A DNA stretch of 64,000 nt from assembly GCF_000821065.1 (NCBI RefSeq), contig NZ_CDGG01000001.1, positions 1,426,001 to 1,490,000 of the forward strand, in the 5' to 3' direction. Under the pieces are notes generated by a model. That model searched no databases. It saw nothing but the letters and a program-made list of their open reading frames with translations, and was not told the origin of the DNA. Each line of letters starts with the position of its first letter. The first letter of the stretch is position 1. Of this stretch, positions 10,393 through 20,285 are shown one piece after another. This DNA is from Oceanobacillus oncorhynchi. GTDB lineage: Bacteria > Bacillota > Bacilli > Bacillales > Amphibacillaceae. Made by a program: the position numbers and the translations under genes.

Positions 10393-11043
10393 GTGAATGG
10401 TGGGCAAATCAATACACGCAGCAAGAAACTGGACAAGCTAGAAGATATTAATTTGCTGGAATTAATCGATCAAGGTGACAGTTATGCATTGGACCTCCTG
10501 ATACATCGGTATTTAAATTTTGTACGGTTAAAAGCAAGAACCTACTTTTTGGTCGGCGCAGACAAAGAAGATATTATTCAAGAGGGAATGATTGGATTAT
10601 ATAAGGCTATCCGTGACTTTGATCTGGAGCAGCCAACTTCTTTTAAAGCATTTGCAGAATTATGCGTGACCAGACAAATTATTACGGCGATTAAAACAGC
10701 AACGAGGCAAAAACATCTCCCCTTAAATTCGTATGTCTCTTTAGATAAGCCAATCTATGAGGAAGAATCTGACCGGACATTGATGGATGTCATCTCCAGT
10801 CCAGAGGACAGCGACCCGGAGGAAACGCTTATTAATCGGGAAGCGTACGGAGCAATGGAATTTAAATTATCAGAATTGTTGAGCGGATTGGAAAAACAGG
10901 TGCTGCAGCTATATTTGGACGGCTGTACCTATCAAGAAATTGCTGAACAATTAAATCGCCATGTAAAATCAATTGATAACGCTTTAGTACGGGTGAAACG
11001 AAAATTAGAAATCCTGCTTGAAGAGAATGGGGTTACCATTTAA
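10393..11043 (+). CDS. sigH: RNA polymerase sigma-H factor (Spo0H)
   Basis: SigH directs transition-state and early sporulation genes. The protein carries sigma region 2 (ADKEDIIQEGMIGLYKAIRDF, with SFKAFAELCVTRQIITAIK) and region 4 with the helix-turn-helix CTYQEIAEQLNRHVKSIDNAL. GTG 10393 (216 residues) is chosen because AGGAGGGG ends 7 nt upstream; the TTG codons at 10387 and 10390 are too close to it. It has its own promoter. Confidence 0.95.
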   Translation: MNGGQINTRSKKLDKLEDINLLELIDQGDSYALDLLIHRYLNFVRLKARTYFLVGADKEDIIQEGMIGLYKAIRDFDLEQPTSFKAFAELCVTRQIITAIKTATRQKHLPLNSYVSLDKPIYEEESDRTLMDVISSPEDSDPEETLINREAYGAMEFKLSELLSGLEKQVLQLYLDGCTYQEIAEQLNRHVKSIDNALVRVKRKLEILLEENGVTI

Positions 11044-11258
11044 AACGCTGTTATCTGCCTGTAGATTTTAGAGAGGAAATCAAAGAAGTATATATGTGGA
11101 ATTACCGGACTTCCTCCTTTTACATCTAACAAAATAAAATATTTATTTTTTAATAAAGCGCAGCGCCAGTAACGGAATAAATGCTTTTAAACAAACATTT
11201 TATCTTATCCTGTATAGAAACGGAAGAGAATGTCGTGCTTTTGAAAAGAGTGATAACA

Positions 11259-11287
11259 TTGACATAATGATAGCGAAGTGCTATGTT
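11259..11287 (+). promoter_or_regulatory. Probable sigma-A promoter of rpmG-secE
   Basis: TTGACA at 11259-11264 is a perfect -35, followed after 17 bp by TATGTT at 11282-11287. It lies 38 bp before the rpmG start codon. Confidence 0.65.
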
Positions 11288-11324
11288 AATATAGTCTATG
11301 TCCCTATGTATGGGGGTGGAAATT

Positions 11325-11474
11325 ATGAGCAAAAAGATTGTCTTATCATGTGCAGTATGTTCTAGCAGGAACTATTCAACGAACAAAAACGCAGCCAATC
11401 AATCGCAGAGATTAGAAGTGAACAAGTTCTGTAAACATTGCCAAACACATACGCTGCACCGTGAGACCAAGTAG
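11325..11474 (+). CDS. rpmG: 50S ribosomal protein L33 (zinc-ribbon form)
   Basis: This 49-residue protein is encoded by ATG 11325 behind GGGGGTGG. It starts [12 protein letters not shown] and has two CxxC pairs (C9/C12 and C36/C39), the zinc-binding version of L33. It ends HTLHRETK, typical of L33. The position before secE-nusG matches the rpmGB copy of B. subtilis. Confidence 0.93.
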   Translation: MSKKIVLSCAVCSSRNYSTNKNAANQSQRLEVNKFCKHCQTHTLHRETK

Positions 11475-11523
11475 ATATAGATTGATGGATAGATTCGCGT
11501 AAGTTCGGGGGGAAAGAGATAAA

Positions 11524-11697
11524 ATGTTTAAGTTCTTAAAGAATGTTTCCAATGAAATGAAGAAAGTAAGCTGGCCAAAAGGGAAAGAACTAAGAAACTA
11601 TACCTTTGTGGTAATTTCTACAGTTATCTTTATGGCAATATTCTTTTTCGTTGTTGATTTAGGCATATCAGAATTTTTAGATGCATTTTTTGAATAA
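11524..11697 (+). CDS. secE: Preprotein translocase subunit SecE
   Basis: A 57-residue single-spanning SecE of the short Gram-positive type. The cytoplasmic amphipathic part carries the conserved EMKKVSWPKGKEL motif, then one membrane helix (YTFVVISTVIFMAIFFFVVD). It forms the SecYEG channel with the secY product encoded at 47555. An intrinsic terminator follows and a repeat separates it from nusG. Confidence 0.95.
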   Translation: MFKFLKNVSNEMKKVSWPKGKELRNYTFVVISTVIFMAIFFFVVDLGISEFLDAFFE

Positions 11698-11742
11698 TTC
11701 CTTTATAATGCAGGTATAATGAAAAGAAGAAAAAGTCAGTGA

Positions 11743-11766
11743 AAACCCGATTTATGCGGGTTTTTT
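11743..11766 (+). terminator. Terminator after secE
   Basis: AAACCCG, a 7-nt loop and CGGGTTT followed by TTT, 46 bp after the secE stop. This implies that nusG has partly or fully separate transcription. Confidence 0.72.
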
Positions 11767-11777
11767 AAATTGGATAA

Positions 11778-11965
11778 GAAAAGCGGAGAGCGCCTGCTAA
11801 AAACGTAGAGATTGCGCCCCGAACTTTGGGGTGGTTCGACCTTAGTCGAACTTCCTTTGCTTAAAGAGATAAAGGAAACACGGTGAGGTAACGAACCGAT
11901 GTTGACTTTCACCCGCAGGGCATAAGCGCGACGTGAAATCTCTAAAGTTTGGCGCTCGGAGCTAG
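11778..11965. repeat. REP/MITE-like element between secE and nusG
   Basis: About 190 bp, GC-richer than its surroundings, with nested terminal inverted repeats: GAGCGCC (11788-11794) pairs with GGCGCTC (11951-11957) and TAGAGATT (11806-11813) pairs with AATCTCTA (11937-11944). The interior contains further short dyads (GGTTCGACC, AGTCGAACT). It begins AAAAGCGGAGAGCGCC, a wording I recognise from intergenic repeats widespread in Bacillaceae. No coding frame. Confidence 0.6.
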
Positions 11966-11993
11966 ATAAAAAAGCTATCGTTTATTCATGAAG

Positions 11994-12029
11994 AGGAGGG
12001 GACAGGACAGTTATTGTCCGATATAAATG
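11994..12029 (+). promoter_or_regulatory. Split ribosome binding site of nusG with a bridging hairpin
   Basis: The only good Shine-Dalgarno, AGGAGGG at 11995-12001, lies about 26 nt from the ATG at 12027. An in-frame TAA at 12024 excludes an upstream start. Between them GGACA (12005-12009) and TGTCC (12015-12019) form a hairpin that would bring the two together. Confidence 0.5.
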
Positions 12030-12563
12030 GAAAAGAATTGGTATGTGGTTCACACGTATTCCGGCTATGAGAACAAAGTGAAAATGAACCTTGAAAAAAG
12101 AGTAGAGTCCATGGGCATGGAAGATAAAATATTCCGTGTAATTGTTCCGGAAGATGAAGAAGCAGAGATTAAAGACGGCAAGAAAAAAATGGTGAAGAAA
12201 AAATCTTTCCCAGGCTATGTTTTAACAGAAATGGTGATGACAGACGACTCGTGGTACGTGGTACGAAACACTCCTGGCGTTACCGGATTTGTAGGCTCCA
12301 GCGGACACGGCGCAAAGCCGACACCGATATTGCCGGATGAAGTAGACGTTGTGCTGAAAAGAATGGGTGTCAGCGAACCAACTGTTCAAGTTGACTTTGA
12401 GATCAAAGAAAGCGTTCGTGTCACAGATGGTCCATTTGCAGATTTCACAGGAACGATTGAACAAATTGATACAGATAAACAAAAACTGAAAGTACATGTG
12501 AATATGTTTGGAAGAGAGACACCAGTTGAACTGGATTTCTCCCAAGTAGACAAGCTTTCATAA
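12027..12563 (+). CDS. nusG: Transcription termination/antitermination factor NusG
   Basis: NusG binds RNA polymerase, stimulates pausing in Bacillus, and couples it to ribosomes or Rho. The 178-residue protein has the NGN domain (KNWYVVHTYSGYENKVK, FPGYVLTEMVMTD) and a C-terminal KOW domain (FADFTGTIEQID). The start is fixed by a stop codon three bases upstream, although the Shine-Dalgarno is unusually distant. Confidence 0.96.
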   Translation: MEKNWYVVHTYSGYENKVKMNLEKRVESMGMEDKIFRVIVPEDEEAEIKDGKKKMVKKKSFPGYVLTEMVMTDDSWYVVRNTPGVTGFVGSSGHGAKPTPILPDEVDVVLKRMGVSEPTVQVDFEIKESVRVTDGPFADFTGTIEQIDTDKQKLKVHVNMFGRETPVELDFSQVDKLS

Positions 12564-12713
12564 GTCTTTCAGACCAGCAAGAATGTGACAGCAGTATAGA
12601 CAAGTTCTGCGGAGTAAGGTATTTTCAAGAATCAAGGCTTGCTTTTTTCACAAATTCATGCTAAGATTCTTTTGTTATTCTTGTTCTCAATTAAAAGGGG
12701 AACAGGAAATGAG

Positions 12714-12776
12714 TGGGAGGGTAAATAAAATAAGAGACCCTATTACCACATCACGGACTTTAAGGAGGTGTGTCTC
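12714..12776 (+). promoter_or_regulatory. rplK leader with a conserved-looking stem
   Basis: AGGGT (12718-12722) and ACCCT (12737-12741) can pair, followed by TATTACCACATCACGGAC just before the ribosome binding site. I recall this wording being conserved upstream of rplK in other Bacillaceae. A role in autogenous control by L1 or L11 is possible but not shown. Confidence 0.35.
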
Positions 12777-13202
12777 GTGGCTAAAAAAGTAATCAAATTA
12801 GTAAAATTGCAAATTCCTGCGGGAAAAGCAAATCCAGCACCACCAGTTGGGCCGGCTCTAGGTCAAGCAGGTGTTAACATTATGGGATTCTGTAAAGAAT
12901 TTAACGCTCGAACACAAGAACAAGCAGGTTTAATTATCCCTGTAGAAATCACTGTATTCGAGGATCGTTCATTTACATTTGTTACAAAGACTCCGCCGGC
13001 AGCAGTGCTACTTAAAAAAGCAGCTGGAATCGAGTCTGGTTCAGGTGAACCTAACAAAACAAAAGTCGCTACTGTAAAACGCGACCAGGTAAAAGAAATC
13101 GCTGAAACAAAAATGCCGGATTTAAATGCAGCTGATGTTGATGCGGCAATGCGCATGGTTGAAGGTACTGCGCGCAGTATGGGAATCACCATCGAAGACT
13201 AA
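12777..13202 (+). CDS. rplK: 50S ribosomal protein L11
   Basis: L11 forms the GTPase-associated stalk base with 23S rRNA. GTG 12777, 7 nt behind AAGGAGGT, gives the standard 141-residue protein starting [18 protein letters not shown]. The proline-rich [16 protein letters not shown] hinge and the RNA-binding C-terminal domain (GTARSMGI) are present. Confidence 0.97.
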   Translation: MAKKVIKLVKLQIPAGKANPAPPVGPALGQAGVNIMGFCKEFNARTQEQAGLIIPVEITVFEDRSFTFVTKTPPAAVLLKKAAGIESGSGEPNKTKVATVKRDQVKEIAETKMPDLNAADVDAAMRMVEGTARSMGITIED

Positions 13203-13236
13203 TTCGGTATTCCGTAGACAAACGTTTTGTAGTTAA

Positions 13237-13327
13237 AAGGTTGCGGCTGTTTTCATCCGCAGCCTTATTCGGGAGAAGAATAAATCGATAGATGATTCAC
13301 ATGCTGGACAAGAGTGATTCTCTTGTC
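13237..13327 (+). other. Two hairpins between rplK and rplA
   Basis: AAGGTTGCGG/CCGCAGCCTT (13237-13246 with 13257-13266, one G-U) and GACAAGAG/CTCTTGTC (13307-13314 with 13320-13327, perfect, loop TGATT) lie in the 175-bp spacer. Neither has a T-run. They may be processing or regulatory structures of the rplKA mRNA. Confidence 0.45.
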
Positions 13328-13377
13328 TCGTGGGAGGTACAACCGTTATAACCACAAAAGAGGAGGATATAATTAAT

Positions 13378-14070
13378 ATGGCTAAATATGGTAAAAAACA
13401 TCAAGAAGCTTTAAAGCAGATTGATCGTACAAAAGCATATGAAATAAAAGAAGCTGTAGAGCTTGCAAAAAAGACTGCAAAAGCAAACTTTGATGAATCA
13501 GTAGAAGCTGCTTTTCGTCTTGGTGTAGACCCTAAAAAAGCAGATCAACAAATCCGCGGAGCAATGGTTTTACCGCATGGTACTGGTAAAACACAACGCG
13601 TTCTTGTATTTGCTAAAGGTGAGAAAGCGAAAGAAGCAGAAGCTGCTGGTGCAGATTATGTTGGAGAAGAAGATTATATTAATAAAATCAACCAAGGCTG
13701 GTTCGATTTTGATGTGATTGTTGCTACTCCGGATATGATGGCTCAAGTAGGTAAATTAGGTCGTGTTTTAGGACCAAAAGGTTTAATGCCAAACCCTAAA
13801 ACAGGAACAGTAACTTTCGAAGTAGAAAAAGCTGTTCAAGACATTAAAGCTGGTAAAGTAGAATATCGTGTTGATAAATCTGCTAATATTCATGTTCCAA
13901 TCGGAAAAATTTCTTTCGATGAAGAGAAATTAGTAGAAAACTTTACTGCTCTTACCGATCAACTTGTAAAAGTGAAACCTCAAGCTTCTAAAGGAACCTA
14001 CCTTAAAAATGCTTCTATTGCATCTACAATGGGACCAGGAATCAAAGTTGACGTTTCAAGCTTCCGTTAA
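13378..14070 (+). CDS. rplA: 50S ribosomal protein L1
   Basis: L1 forms the mobile stalk at the E site and often represses its own operon. ATG 13378 behind AGGAGGAT gives 230 residues, [13 protein letters not shown] to VDVSSFR. The signature region [20 protein letters not shown] is intact. A longer frame from 13330 exists but lacks both conservation and a ribosome binding site. Confidence 0.97.
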   Translation: MAKYGKKHQEALKQIDRTKAYEIKEAVELAKKTAKANFDESVEAAFRLGVDPKKADQQIRGAMVLPHGTGKTQRVLVFAKGEKAKEAEAAGADYVGEEDYINKINQGWFDFDVIVATPDMMAQVGKLGRVLGPKGLMPNPKTGTVTFEVEKAVQDIKAGKVEYRVDKSANIHVPIGKISFDEEKLVENFTALTDQLVKVKPQASKGTYLKNASIASTMGPGIKVDVSSFR

Positions 14071-14077
14071 TTAGTAG

Positions 14078-14106
14078 TTGACTTTTAAGCCAACGTTCGA
14101 TATACT
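14078..14106 (+). promoter_or_regulatory. Sigma-A promoter of rplJ-rplL
   Basis: TTGACT at 14078-14083 and TATACT at 14101-14106, spacer 17 bp, directly after the rplA stop and before the L10 leader. Confidence 0.8.
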
Positions 14107-14253
14107 AATTTTCGGTTTAATAAAATCGAATGTTATACCGTAGACAGCAGGGGCTCTTTAGAGCTTAATCAGCCTGCCGAGGTGTTTATTTATAGAAAGG
14201 CAAACCGTTTTGCCAATCTAAGTAAGCTCTCATGTCTGCATGGGAGCTTTTTT
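14107..14253 (+). promoter_or_regulatory. Ribosomal protein L10 leader with attenuator
   Basis: The 5' leader of rplJ contains the CCGTAGACAGCAGGGGCT...CAGCCTGCCGAGGTG block characteristic of the Firmicute L10 leader. A terminator follows: AAGCTCTCATG (14224-14234) pairs with CATGGGAGCTT (14239-14249) and ends in TTTTTT. Binding of L10 (with L7/L12) to the leader would favour termination. Confidence 0.85.
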
Positions 14254-14311
14254 AATAGAAAAGCACGTTCGAACGGTGTAATAATAGGGACTGTTATTAG
14301 GAGGTGGAAAG

Positions 14312-14809
14312 ATGTCAGGGATTATTGAACAGAAGAAACAATTAGTAGAGGAAATCGCAGATAAGTTTCGCAATAGCCAATCTGCAGTAGTAGTTGACTA
14401 TCGCGGTCTTGACGTTTCAGAGGTTACTGCACTTCGTAAAGAACTTCGTGAAGCAGGTGTTGAATTCAAAGTATATAAAAATACGATGGTTCGCCGTGCG
14501 GTAGAATCTGTAGAACTGAATGAACTTAGTGAAGTCTTAACTGGACCGAACGCCATTGCATTCAGTGAAGATGTAGTAGCTCCAGCGAGAATCTTGAATA
14601 ACTTCAGTAAAGACCATGAAGCCTTAGAAATTAAAGGCGGGGTTATTGAAGGAAGTGTTGCTTCACTTGAACAAATCAAAGAGCTTGCAGACCTGCCAAA
14701 CTACGAAGGTATGGTATCTATGCTGCTTAGCGTACTTCAAGCTCCAATCCGCAACTTTGCTTATGCTACAAAAGCTGTTGCAGAGCAAAAAGAAGAACAA
14801 GGTGCATAA
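14312..14809 (+). CDS. rplJ: 50S ribosomal protein L10
   Basis: L10 anchors the L7/L12 dimers on the ribosome. The 165-residue protein has the usual N-terminal rRNA-binding domain ([23 protein letters not shown]) and a C-terminal helix that binds L12. ATG 14312 follows AGGAGGTG. Confidence 0.97.
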   Translation: MSGIIEQKKQLVEEIADKFRNSQSAVVVDYRGLDVSEVTALRKELREAGVEFKVYKNTMVRRAVESVELNELSEVLTGPNAIAFSEDVVAPARILNNFSKDHEALEIKGGVIEGSVASLEQIKELADLPNYEGMVSMLLSVLQAPIRNFAYATKAVAEQKEEQGA

Positions 14810-14863
14810 TACACCAAACGGTTTATTTATAAAAACAAACTTATTATTAGGAGGATTTTAATC

Positions 14864-15229
14864 ATGACAAACGAAGAAATGATCAGTGCAATTAAAGAAA
14901 TGACTGTACTTGAATTAAACGATTTAGTAAAAGCAATCGAAGAAGAGTTCGGCGTAACAGCTGCTGCTCCAGTTGCTGCAGCAGGTGCTGCTGGCGGCGG
15001 TGCTGCTGAAGAAGAAAAAACAGAATTTGACGTTGTTCTTAACGATGCTGGTGCATCTAAGATCAAAGTTGTTAAAGCGGTTCGTGAAATCACTGGACTT
15101 GGCTTGAAAGATGCGAAAGACTTAGTAGATAACGCTCCTAAAGCAATTAAAGAAGGAGCATCTAAAGAAGAAGCTGAAGAAATTAAAGGTAAACTTGAAG
15201 AAGCTGGTGCTTCTGTAGAAGTTAAATAA
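14864..15229 (+). CDS. rplL: 50S ribosomal protein L7/L12
   Basis: The acidic 121-residue stalk protein recruits translational GTPases. It has the N-terminal dimerisation helix, an alanine/glycine hinge near residues 40-52 and the C-terminal factor-binding domain with [18 protein letters not shown] 14864 follows AGGAGG. A terminator follows the stop. Confidence 0.97.
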   Translation: MTNEEMISAIKEMTVLELNDLVKAIEEEFGVTAAAPVAAAGAAGGGAAEEEKTEFDVVLNDAGASKIKVVKAVREITGLGLKDAKDLVDNAPKAIKEGASKEEAEEIKGKLEEAGASVEVK

Positions 15230-15244
15230 TTTAGCAAATATAAG

Positions 15245-15279
15245 AAAAAGAGCTCGTCGTATTTTAGGCGGGCTCTTTT
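15245..15279 (+). terminator. Terminator after rplL
   Basis: AAAAAGAGCTCGTC pairs with GGCGGGCTCTTTT (G-U pairs allowed) across a short T-rich loop. It lies 15 bp after the rplL stop. Confidence 0.78.
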
Positions 15280-15292
15280 ATCACGAAACCAT

Positions 15293-15370
15293 AAAGGTCA
15301 CTTTTGTCACTAGAAAAAGTTCAAGTTTATATACGAGAATGTTTTTTAGTTGAACAGGTGACCTTTTTTT
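15293..15370 (+). other. Nested stem structure ending in a T-run
   Basis: AAAGGTCAC (15293-15301) pairs perfectly with GTGACCTTT (15358-15366), followed by TTTT. Inside it GTTCAA (15319-15324) pairs with TTGAAC (15350-15355). The result is a two-tier terminator-like fold immediately after the rplL terminator, with no gene between. Confidence 0.5.
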
Positions 15371-15506
15371 AAACAAGAAAATATTTGGGTTGTTTCTATT
15401 AGATGTAAGTTAGTGTTGCCGGCTCGAACATCGTCCTATCATCAGGAAGTGTACGATTGCGGCCCAGGTATTTTTCTTAATTCATATAAAGTGGGTGCGG
15501 ATCCAT

Positions 15507-16112
15507 ATGACGGAGCATTATTATTCTAAACAGCCTCAAGCAAAATCGCTGCCGCAAAGCTGGTCTTTTGACCTGCGGGGGAGGACGTTTCAATTTACGA
15601 GTGATGTTGGTGTCTTTTCAAAAAGTGAAGTGGATTTTGGATCAAGGGTGCTTATTGAATCTTTTCAGGAGCCCGAGGTTGATGGACCAATATTAGATGT
15701 GGGATGCGGGTACGGGCCAATCGGATTATCCTTAGCCTCCGACTTTTCAGACAGACACATTTTTATGGTTGATGTGAATGAACGTGCTGTGGAATTGGCT
15801 CAAAAAAATGCAGAAATCAATAAAATCTCCAATACAACCATTCTTCAAAGTGATTTATATCAGCAATTAAATGAAAAAACATTTGCTTCCATTGTAACAA
15901 ACCCGCCGATACGCGCCGGTAAAAAAGTGGTGCATGCTATTTTTGAAGAAGCCTGGGGTCATTTATCCAATCATGGAGATTTATGGGCGGTTATTCAGAA
16001 AAAGCAGGGAGCTCCATCTGCGAAAGGTAAACTGGAAGAGGTTTTTGGCAATGTAGAAGTAGTTGTAAAGAAAAAAGGTTATTTTATATTACGAGCGAAA
16101 AAGTTTGACTAA
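15507..16112 (+). CDS. ybxB: RsmC-like class I SAM-dependent methyltransferase (YbxB)
   Basis: The 201-residue protein has SAM-binding motif I (ILDVGCGYGPIGLSL) and the catalytic NPP-type motif TNPPIRAGK, which places it with the RsmC/RlmG small-domain family that methylates guanine N2 in rRNA. The exact target is not known from sequence. ATG 15507 gives an N-terminus (MTEHYYSKQPQ) matching B. subtilis YbxB; GTG 15495 is an alternative. The position between rplL and rpoB is conserved in Bacillaceae. Confidence 0.92.
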   Translation: MTEHYYSKQPQAKSLPQSWSFDLRGRTFQFTSDVGVFSKSEVDFGSRVLIESFQEPEVDGPILDVGCGYGPIGLSLASDFSDRHIFMVDVNERAVELAQKNAEINKISNTTILQSDLYQQLNEKTFASIVTNPPIRAGKKVVHAIFEEAWGHLSNHGDLWAVIQKKQGAPSAKGKLEEVFGNVEVVVKKKGYFILRAKKFD

Positions 16113-16524
16113 TAAATAGGGATATGCTAAGATTGGAAGATGCTAAGATTAGGGTACGTTTGCCTAGCGCATTTTTCCAGGCTGGACGTATAAAATCTTT
16201 ATAAATGGGAAAGGCTTGTAGAATCGGGAAAAACAAAGGTTCGACAAATCGCTTTTCTATAGTTTATCAAAATTCTTTCATCTGCACAATCTAAAATCAC
16301 AACATCCTTGGAAAGGCTATATTTTTCAATGAGCGAAAAGAAAGTTTTATCTTTAAGAAAAATAAGCCGTAGAGAGGGAAAGTGATAAAGGATGCAAATG
16401 ATAGGATAATGAGTTTATAGTTTTATTTTTTAAAGAACAGATGATTTATTCAGACGTTCTTTTAAATATGAGTTACATTTTGTAGAAACAACTACTAAAA
16501 TGGATGATTTAAGGGGTGAAGCAG
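16113..16524 (+). other. Long spacer before rpoB
   Basis: No coding frame with a ribosome binding site. An 11-bp direct repeat (ATGCTAAGATT at 16124 and 16140) follows the ybxB stop. I could not find a convincing -35/-10 pair, although a promoter for rpoBC would be expected here or in the rplJL leader. Confidence 0.35.
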
Positions 16525-19500
16525 TTGACAGGTCAACTAGTTCAGTATGGACGGCACCGCCAACGCAGGAGCTATGCACGTATTAATGAAGTGTTAGAAT
16601 TACCTAACCTAATCGAAATTCAAACCGCTTCTTATGAATGGTTCTTAGAAGAAGGTTTAAGGGAGATGTTCCAGGATATCTCTCCGATTGAAGACTTTAC
16701 AGGAAATCTATCACTTGAGTTTGTGGATTATAGTTTGGGTGATCCGAAATATCCTGTAGACGAAGCAAAAGAAAGAGACGTGACATACAATGCTCCCCTT
16801 CGCGTGAAGGTTCGTTTAATCAATAATGAAACCGGAGAAGTAAAGGAACAGGAAGTATTTATGGGTGATTTCCCATTAATGACAGACACAGGAACATTTA
16901 TTATCAATGGTGCAGAGCGTGTTATTGTATCACAGCTTGTGCGTTCGCCGAGTGTTTATTACAACGAAAAAATCGACAAGAATGGGAAACGCGGCATTGC
17001 AACAACGGTTATTCCAAACCGTGGAGCATGGTTAGAGTTTGAAACAGATGCAAAAGATGTTGCTTATGTCCGTATCGATCGTACTCGTAAATTACCAATT
17101 ACCGTTCTGTTAAGAGCTTTAGGATTTGGTACAGATCAAGAGATTGTTGATTTGTTAGGCGAAAATGAATATTTACGAAATACGCTAGAAAAAGATAACA
17201 CAGAGAATGCAGAGAAAGCTCTTTTAGAAATCTACGAACGTCTTCGTCCTGGCGAACCGCCGACAGTAGATAATGCGAAGAGTCTATTAGTATCTCGCTT
17301 CTTTGACCCGAAACGCTATGATTTAGCGCATGTGGGACGTTATAAAATGAATAAAAAACTCCATATCAAGAATCGCTTGTTCAACCAAGTGCTTGCAGAG
17401 CCTGTTGTTGATTCTGAAACTGGAGAAGTCATTGCGAATAAAGGCGACCGTTTGGAAAGAAAATTATTAGATAAGATTCTTCCATATCTTGAGCGAAAAG
17501 AAGATCGTTTCGGAGACAAAGCGATCACTCCGCATGACGGTGTGCTGGAAGAAGAAATCACAGTACAATCTGTGAAAATTCTTGATCCAACTGATCCGAA
17601 CGGAGAACGTGAACTAACTGTTATCGGAAATGGGGAAGTAACAAAAGAAATTAAAAATATCACACCAGCTGATATTTTAGCTTCTATCAGTTATTTCTTT
17701 AATCTGCTTCATCAAGTAGGGGACACAGATGATATTGATCACTTGGGGAACCGCCGTCTGCGTTCGGTCGGCGAATTACTTCAAAATCAATTCCGTATCG
17801 GATTATCCCGTATGGAGCGTGTTGTGCGTGAAAGAATGTCTATCCAGGACACTTCCAGCGTAACACCACAGCAATTGATCAATATTCGTCCGGTTATTGC
17901 ATCCATTAAAGAATTCTTTGGAAGCTCACAGCTATCACAGTTTATGGACCAGACCAATCCGTTGGGCGAGTTAACGCATAAGCGTCGTCTGTCAGCTCTT
18001 GGACCAGGTGGTTTGACACGTGAACGTGCCGGATTCGAAGTACGAGACGTTCACTATTCTCACTATGGCCGTATGTGTCCGATTGAGACGCCGGAGGGGC
18101 CGAACATCGGTCTTATTAACTCGCTGTCCAGCTATGCGCGAGTGAATAAGTTTGGTTTTATTGAATCACCATATCGCCGTGTTGACCCGGAGACTGGAAA
18201 AGTAACAGATACGATTGATTATCTGACAGCGGATGAACAAGATAATTATATTGTTGCACAGGCTAACTCCCAATTAGATGATGATAACTTCTTTGTGAAT
18301 GATGAAGTTATCGCTCGTTTCCGTGAAGATAACATTATTGTGTCACGCGATCGAATTGATTATATGGACGTATCACCAAAACAGGTTGTATCCGCAGCGA
18401 CTGCATGTATTCCATTCTTGGAAAATGATGACTCCAACCGTGCACTAATGGGAGCAAACATGCAACGTCAGGCTGTTCCTTTGATGAATCCAAAGGCGCC
18501 GATTGTTGGAACTGGTATGGAATACGTCAACGGGAAAGACTCTGGTGCTGCTGTTATCTGCCGTCATGATGGAATTGTCGAGCGTGTGGAAGCAAAAACC
18601 GTTATGGTGCGCCGCATTTCAGAAGTAGATGGCAAAGAAGTAGAAGGTGACTTAGATCGTTATGGTTTACAGAAATACAAACGTTCTAACCAGGGAACTT
18701 GCTATAACCAGCGTCCGATTGTTGCAGAAGGAGAACGTGTGACAAAAGGAGAAGTTCTTGCAGATGGTCCTTCTATGGAAGACGGCGAATTAGCATTAGG
18801 TCAAAACGTTCTTGTAGGTTTTATGACTTGGGAAGGTTATAACTACGAGGATGCTATCATTATGAGCGAACGTCTTGTAAAAGATGATGTATATACTTCT
18901 ATTCACATTGAAGAATTTGAATCAGAATCCCGCGATACGAAGCTGGGACCTGAAGAAATCACAAGAGATATTCCTAACGTTGGGGAAGATGCCCTTAAAA
19001 ACCTTGATGAACAAGGAATTATCCGTGTCGGTGCAGAAGTAACAGACAGTGATATTCTTGTAGGGAAAGTAACACCGAAAGGAATGACAGAGCTTTCCGC
19101 AGAAGAACGCTTATTACATGCGATTTTCGGTGAGAAGGCGCGTGAAGTAAGAGATACTTCCCTGCGTGTTCCTCATGGCGGTGACGGCATCGTCTTAGAT
19201 GTAAAAATCTTTAATCGTGAAGATGGCGATGAGTTACCACCAGGTGTGAATCAGCTGGTTCGTGTATATATTGTTCAAAAACGTAAAATTCATGAAGGCG
19301 ATAAAATGGCAGGACGTCACGGTAACAAAGGGGTTATCTCCAAAATCTTACCGGAAGAGGATATGCCATTCTTGCCGGACGGTACACCAATCGACATTAT
19401 GTTGAACCCATTAGGGGTACCATCACGTATGAATATCGGACAGGTGTTTGAGCTTCATTTAGGAATGGCTGCAAGACAGCTCGGACTGCATGTAGCAAGT

Positions 19501-20070
19501 CCGGTATTCGACGGAGCGACAGAAGAGGATGTTTGGGAAACACTTGAAGAAGCCGGTATGCCGAGGGACGCAAAAACCGTTCTTTATGATGGACGTACAG
19601 GAGAAGCTTTTGACAACCGTATATCTGTAGGTGTCATGTATATGATTAAACTTGCACACATGGTTGATGATAAGCTGCACGCTCGTTCAACTGGACCTTA
19701 CTCTCTCGTAACGCAGCAGCCGCTTGGCGGTAAAGCACAATTCGGCGGACAGCGTTTTGGTGAGATGGAGGTTTGGGCATTAGAAGCTTACGGTGCTGCA
19801 TACACACTTCAAGAAATCTTAACGGTTAAATCAGATGATACCGTTGGACGCGTGAAGACATATGAAGCAATCGTAAAAGGGGATAATGCGCCAGAACCGG
19901 GTGTTCCTGAGTCATTTAAAGTACTCATCAAAGAGCTTCAAAGTCTTGGTATGGACGTGAAGATGCTTTCTAGTAACGAAGATGAGATTGATATGCGTGA
20001 ACTGGAAGATGAGGAAGGTCAAACATCCACGAAGCTTAACATTGAAGTGGAAGAACCGCTTAATCAATAA
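16525..20070 (+). CDS. rpoB: DNA-directed RNA polymerase subunit beta
   Basis: The start TTG 16525 ([15 protein letters not shown]) gives 1181 residues, with AAGGGGTGA at proper spacing; GTG 16516 overlaps that site. The rifampicin-binding region reads [20 protein letters not shown] and [10 protein letters not shown], the wild-type sensitive form at the usual Q, D, H and S positions. The C-terminal clamp ([20 protein letters not shown]) is intact. The acidic tail is shorter than in B. subtilis. Confidence 0.98.
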   Translation: MTGQLVQYGRHRQRRSYARINEVLELPNLIEIQTASYEWFLEEGLREMFQDISPIEDFTGNLSLEFVDYSLGDPKYPVDEAKERDVTYNAPLRVKVRLINNETGEVKEQEVFMGDFPLMTDTGTFIINGAERVIVSQLVRSPSVYYNEKIDKNGKRGIATTVIPNRGAWLEFETDAKDVAYVRIDRTRKLPITVLLRALGFGTDQEIVDLLGENEYLRNTLEKDNTENAEKALLEIYERLRPGEPPTVDNAKSLLVSRFFDPKRYDLAHVGRYKMNKKLHIKNRLFNQVLAEPVVDSETGEVIANKGDRLERKLLDKILPYLERKEDRFGDKAITPHDGVLEEEITVQSVKILDPTDPNGERELTVIGNGEVTKEIKNITPADILASISYFFNLLHQVGDTDDIDHLGNRRLRSVGELLQNQFRIGLSRMERVVRERMSIQDTSSVTPQQLINIRPVIASIKEFFGSSQLSQFMDQTNPLGELTHKRRLSALGPGGLTRERAGFEVRDVHYSHYGRMCPIETPEGPNIGLINSLSSYARVNKFGFIESPYRRVDPETGKVTDTIDYLTADEQDNYIVAQANSQLDDDNFFVNDEVIARFREDNIIVSRDRIDYMDVSPKQVVSAATACIPFLENDDSNRALMGANMQRQAVPLMNPKAPIVGTGMEYVNGKDSGAAVICRHDGIVERVEAKTVMVRRISEVDGKEVEGDLDRYGLQKYKRSNQGTCYNQRPIVAEGERVTKGEVLADGPSMEDGELALGQNVLVGFMTWEGYNYEDAIIMSERLVKDDVYTSIHIEEFESESRDTKLGPEEITRDIPNVGEDALKNLDEQGIIRVGAEVTDSDILVGKVTPKGMTELSAEERLLHAIFGEKAREVRDTSLRVPHGGDGIVLDVKIFNREDGDELPPGVNQLVRVYIVQKRKIHEGDKMAGRHGNKGVISKILPEEDMPFLPDGTPIDIMLNPLGVPSRMNIGQVFELHLGMAARQLGLHVASPVFDGATEEDVWETLEEAGMPRDAKTVLYDGRTGEAFDNRISVGVMYMIKLAHMVDDKLHARSTGPYSLVTQQPLGGKAQFGGQRFGEMEVWALEAYGAAYTLQEILTVKSDDTVGRVKTYEAIVKGDNAPEPGVPESFKVLIKELQSLGMDVKMLSSNEDEIDMRELEDEEGQTSTKLNIEVEEPLNQ

Positions 20071-20076
20071 AAATTT

Positions 20077-20175
20077 GTGCAGTAATGGTTCACTTTTCAT
20101 GTGTTAGGGTGACTTCTACGTTGCCCGCAGACGCGGGTTACGTAGAATTTCCTTTTCCTTAGAACCATTCTGCGC
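20077..20175. repeat. 99-bp inverted-repeat element between rpoB and rpoC
   Basis: GTGCAG-T-AATGGTTC (20077-20091) pairs with GAACCATTCTGCGC (20162-20175): 14 pairs with one bulge and one G-U. Inside, TTCTACG (20114-20120) pairs with CGTAGAA (20141-20147) and CCCGC (20124-20128) with GCGGG (20133-20137). It looks like a MITE-like insertion or a structured mRNA segment. It starts 7 bp after the rpoB stop. Confidence 0.55.
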
Positions 20176-20285
20176 TTTCTATAAAAACGAAACCTGATTT
20201 AAGAAAATCCCCGACTTTCGCCGAGACATGACGATAAGCCAGGTTTTCTCAAACTTTCTTAACTTGTAAAAGGGAGGATTGCCCC

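Noticed and set aside
13330..13377. Longer L1 start
   Set aside because: The added residues are not part of L1; ATG 13378 has a good AGGAGGAT and the family's N-terminus.
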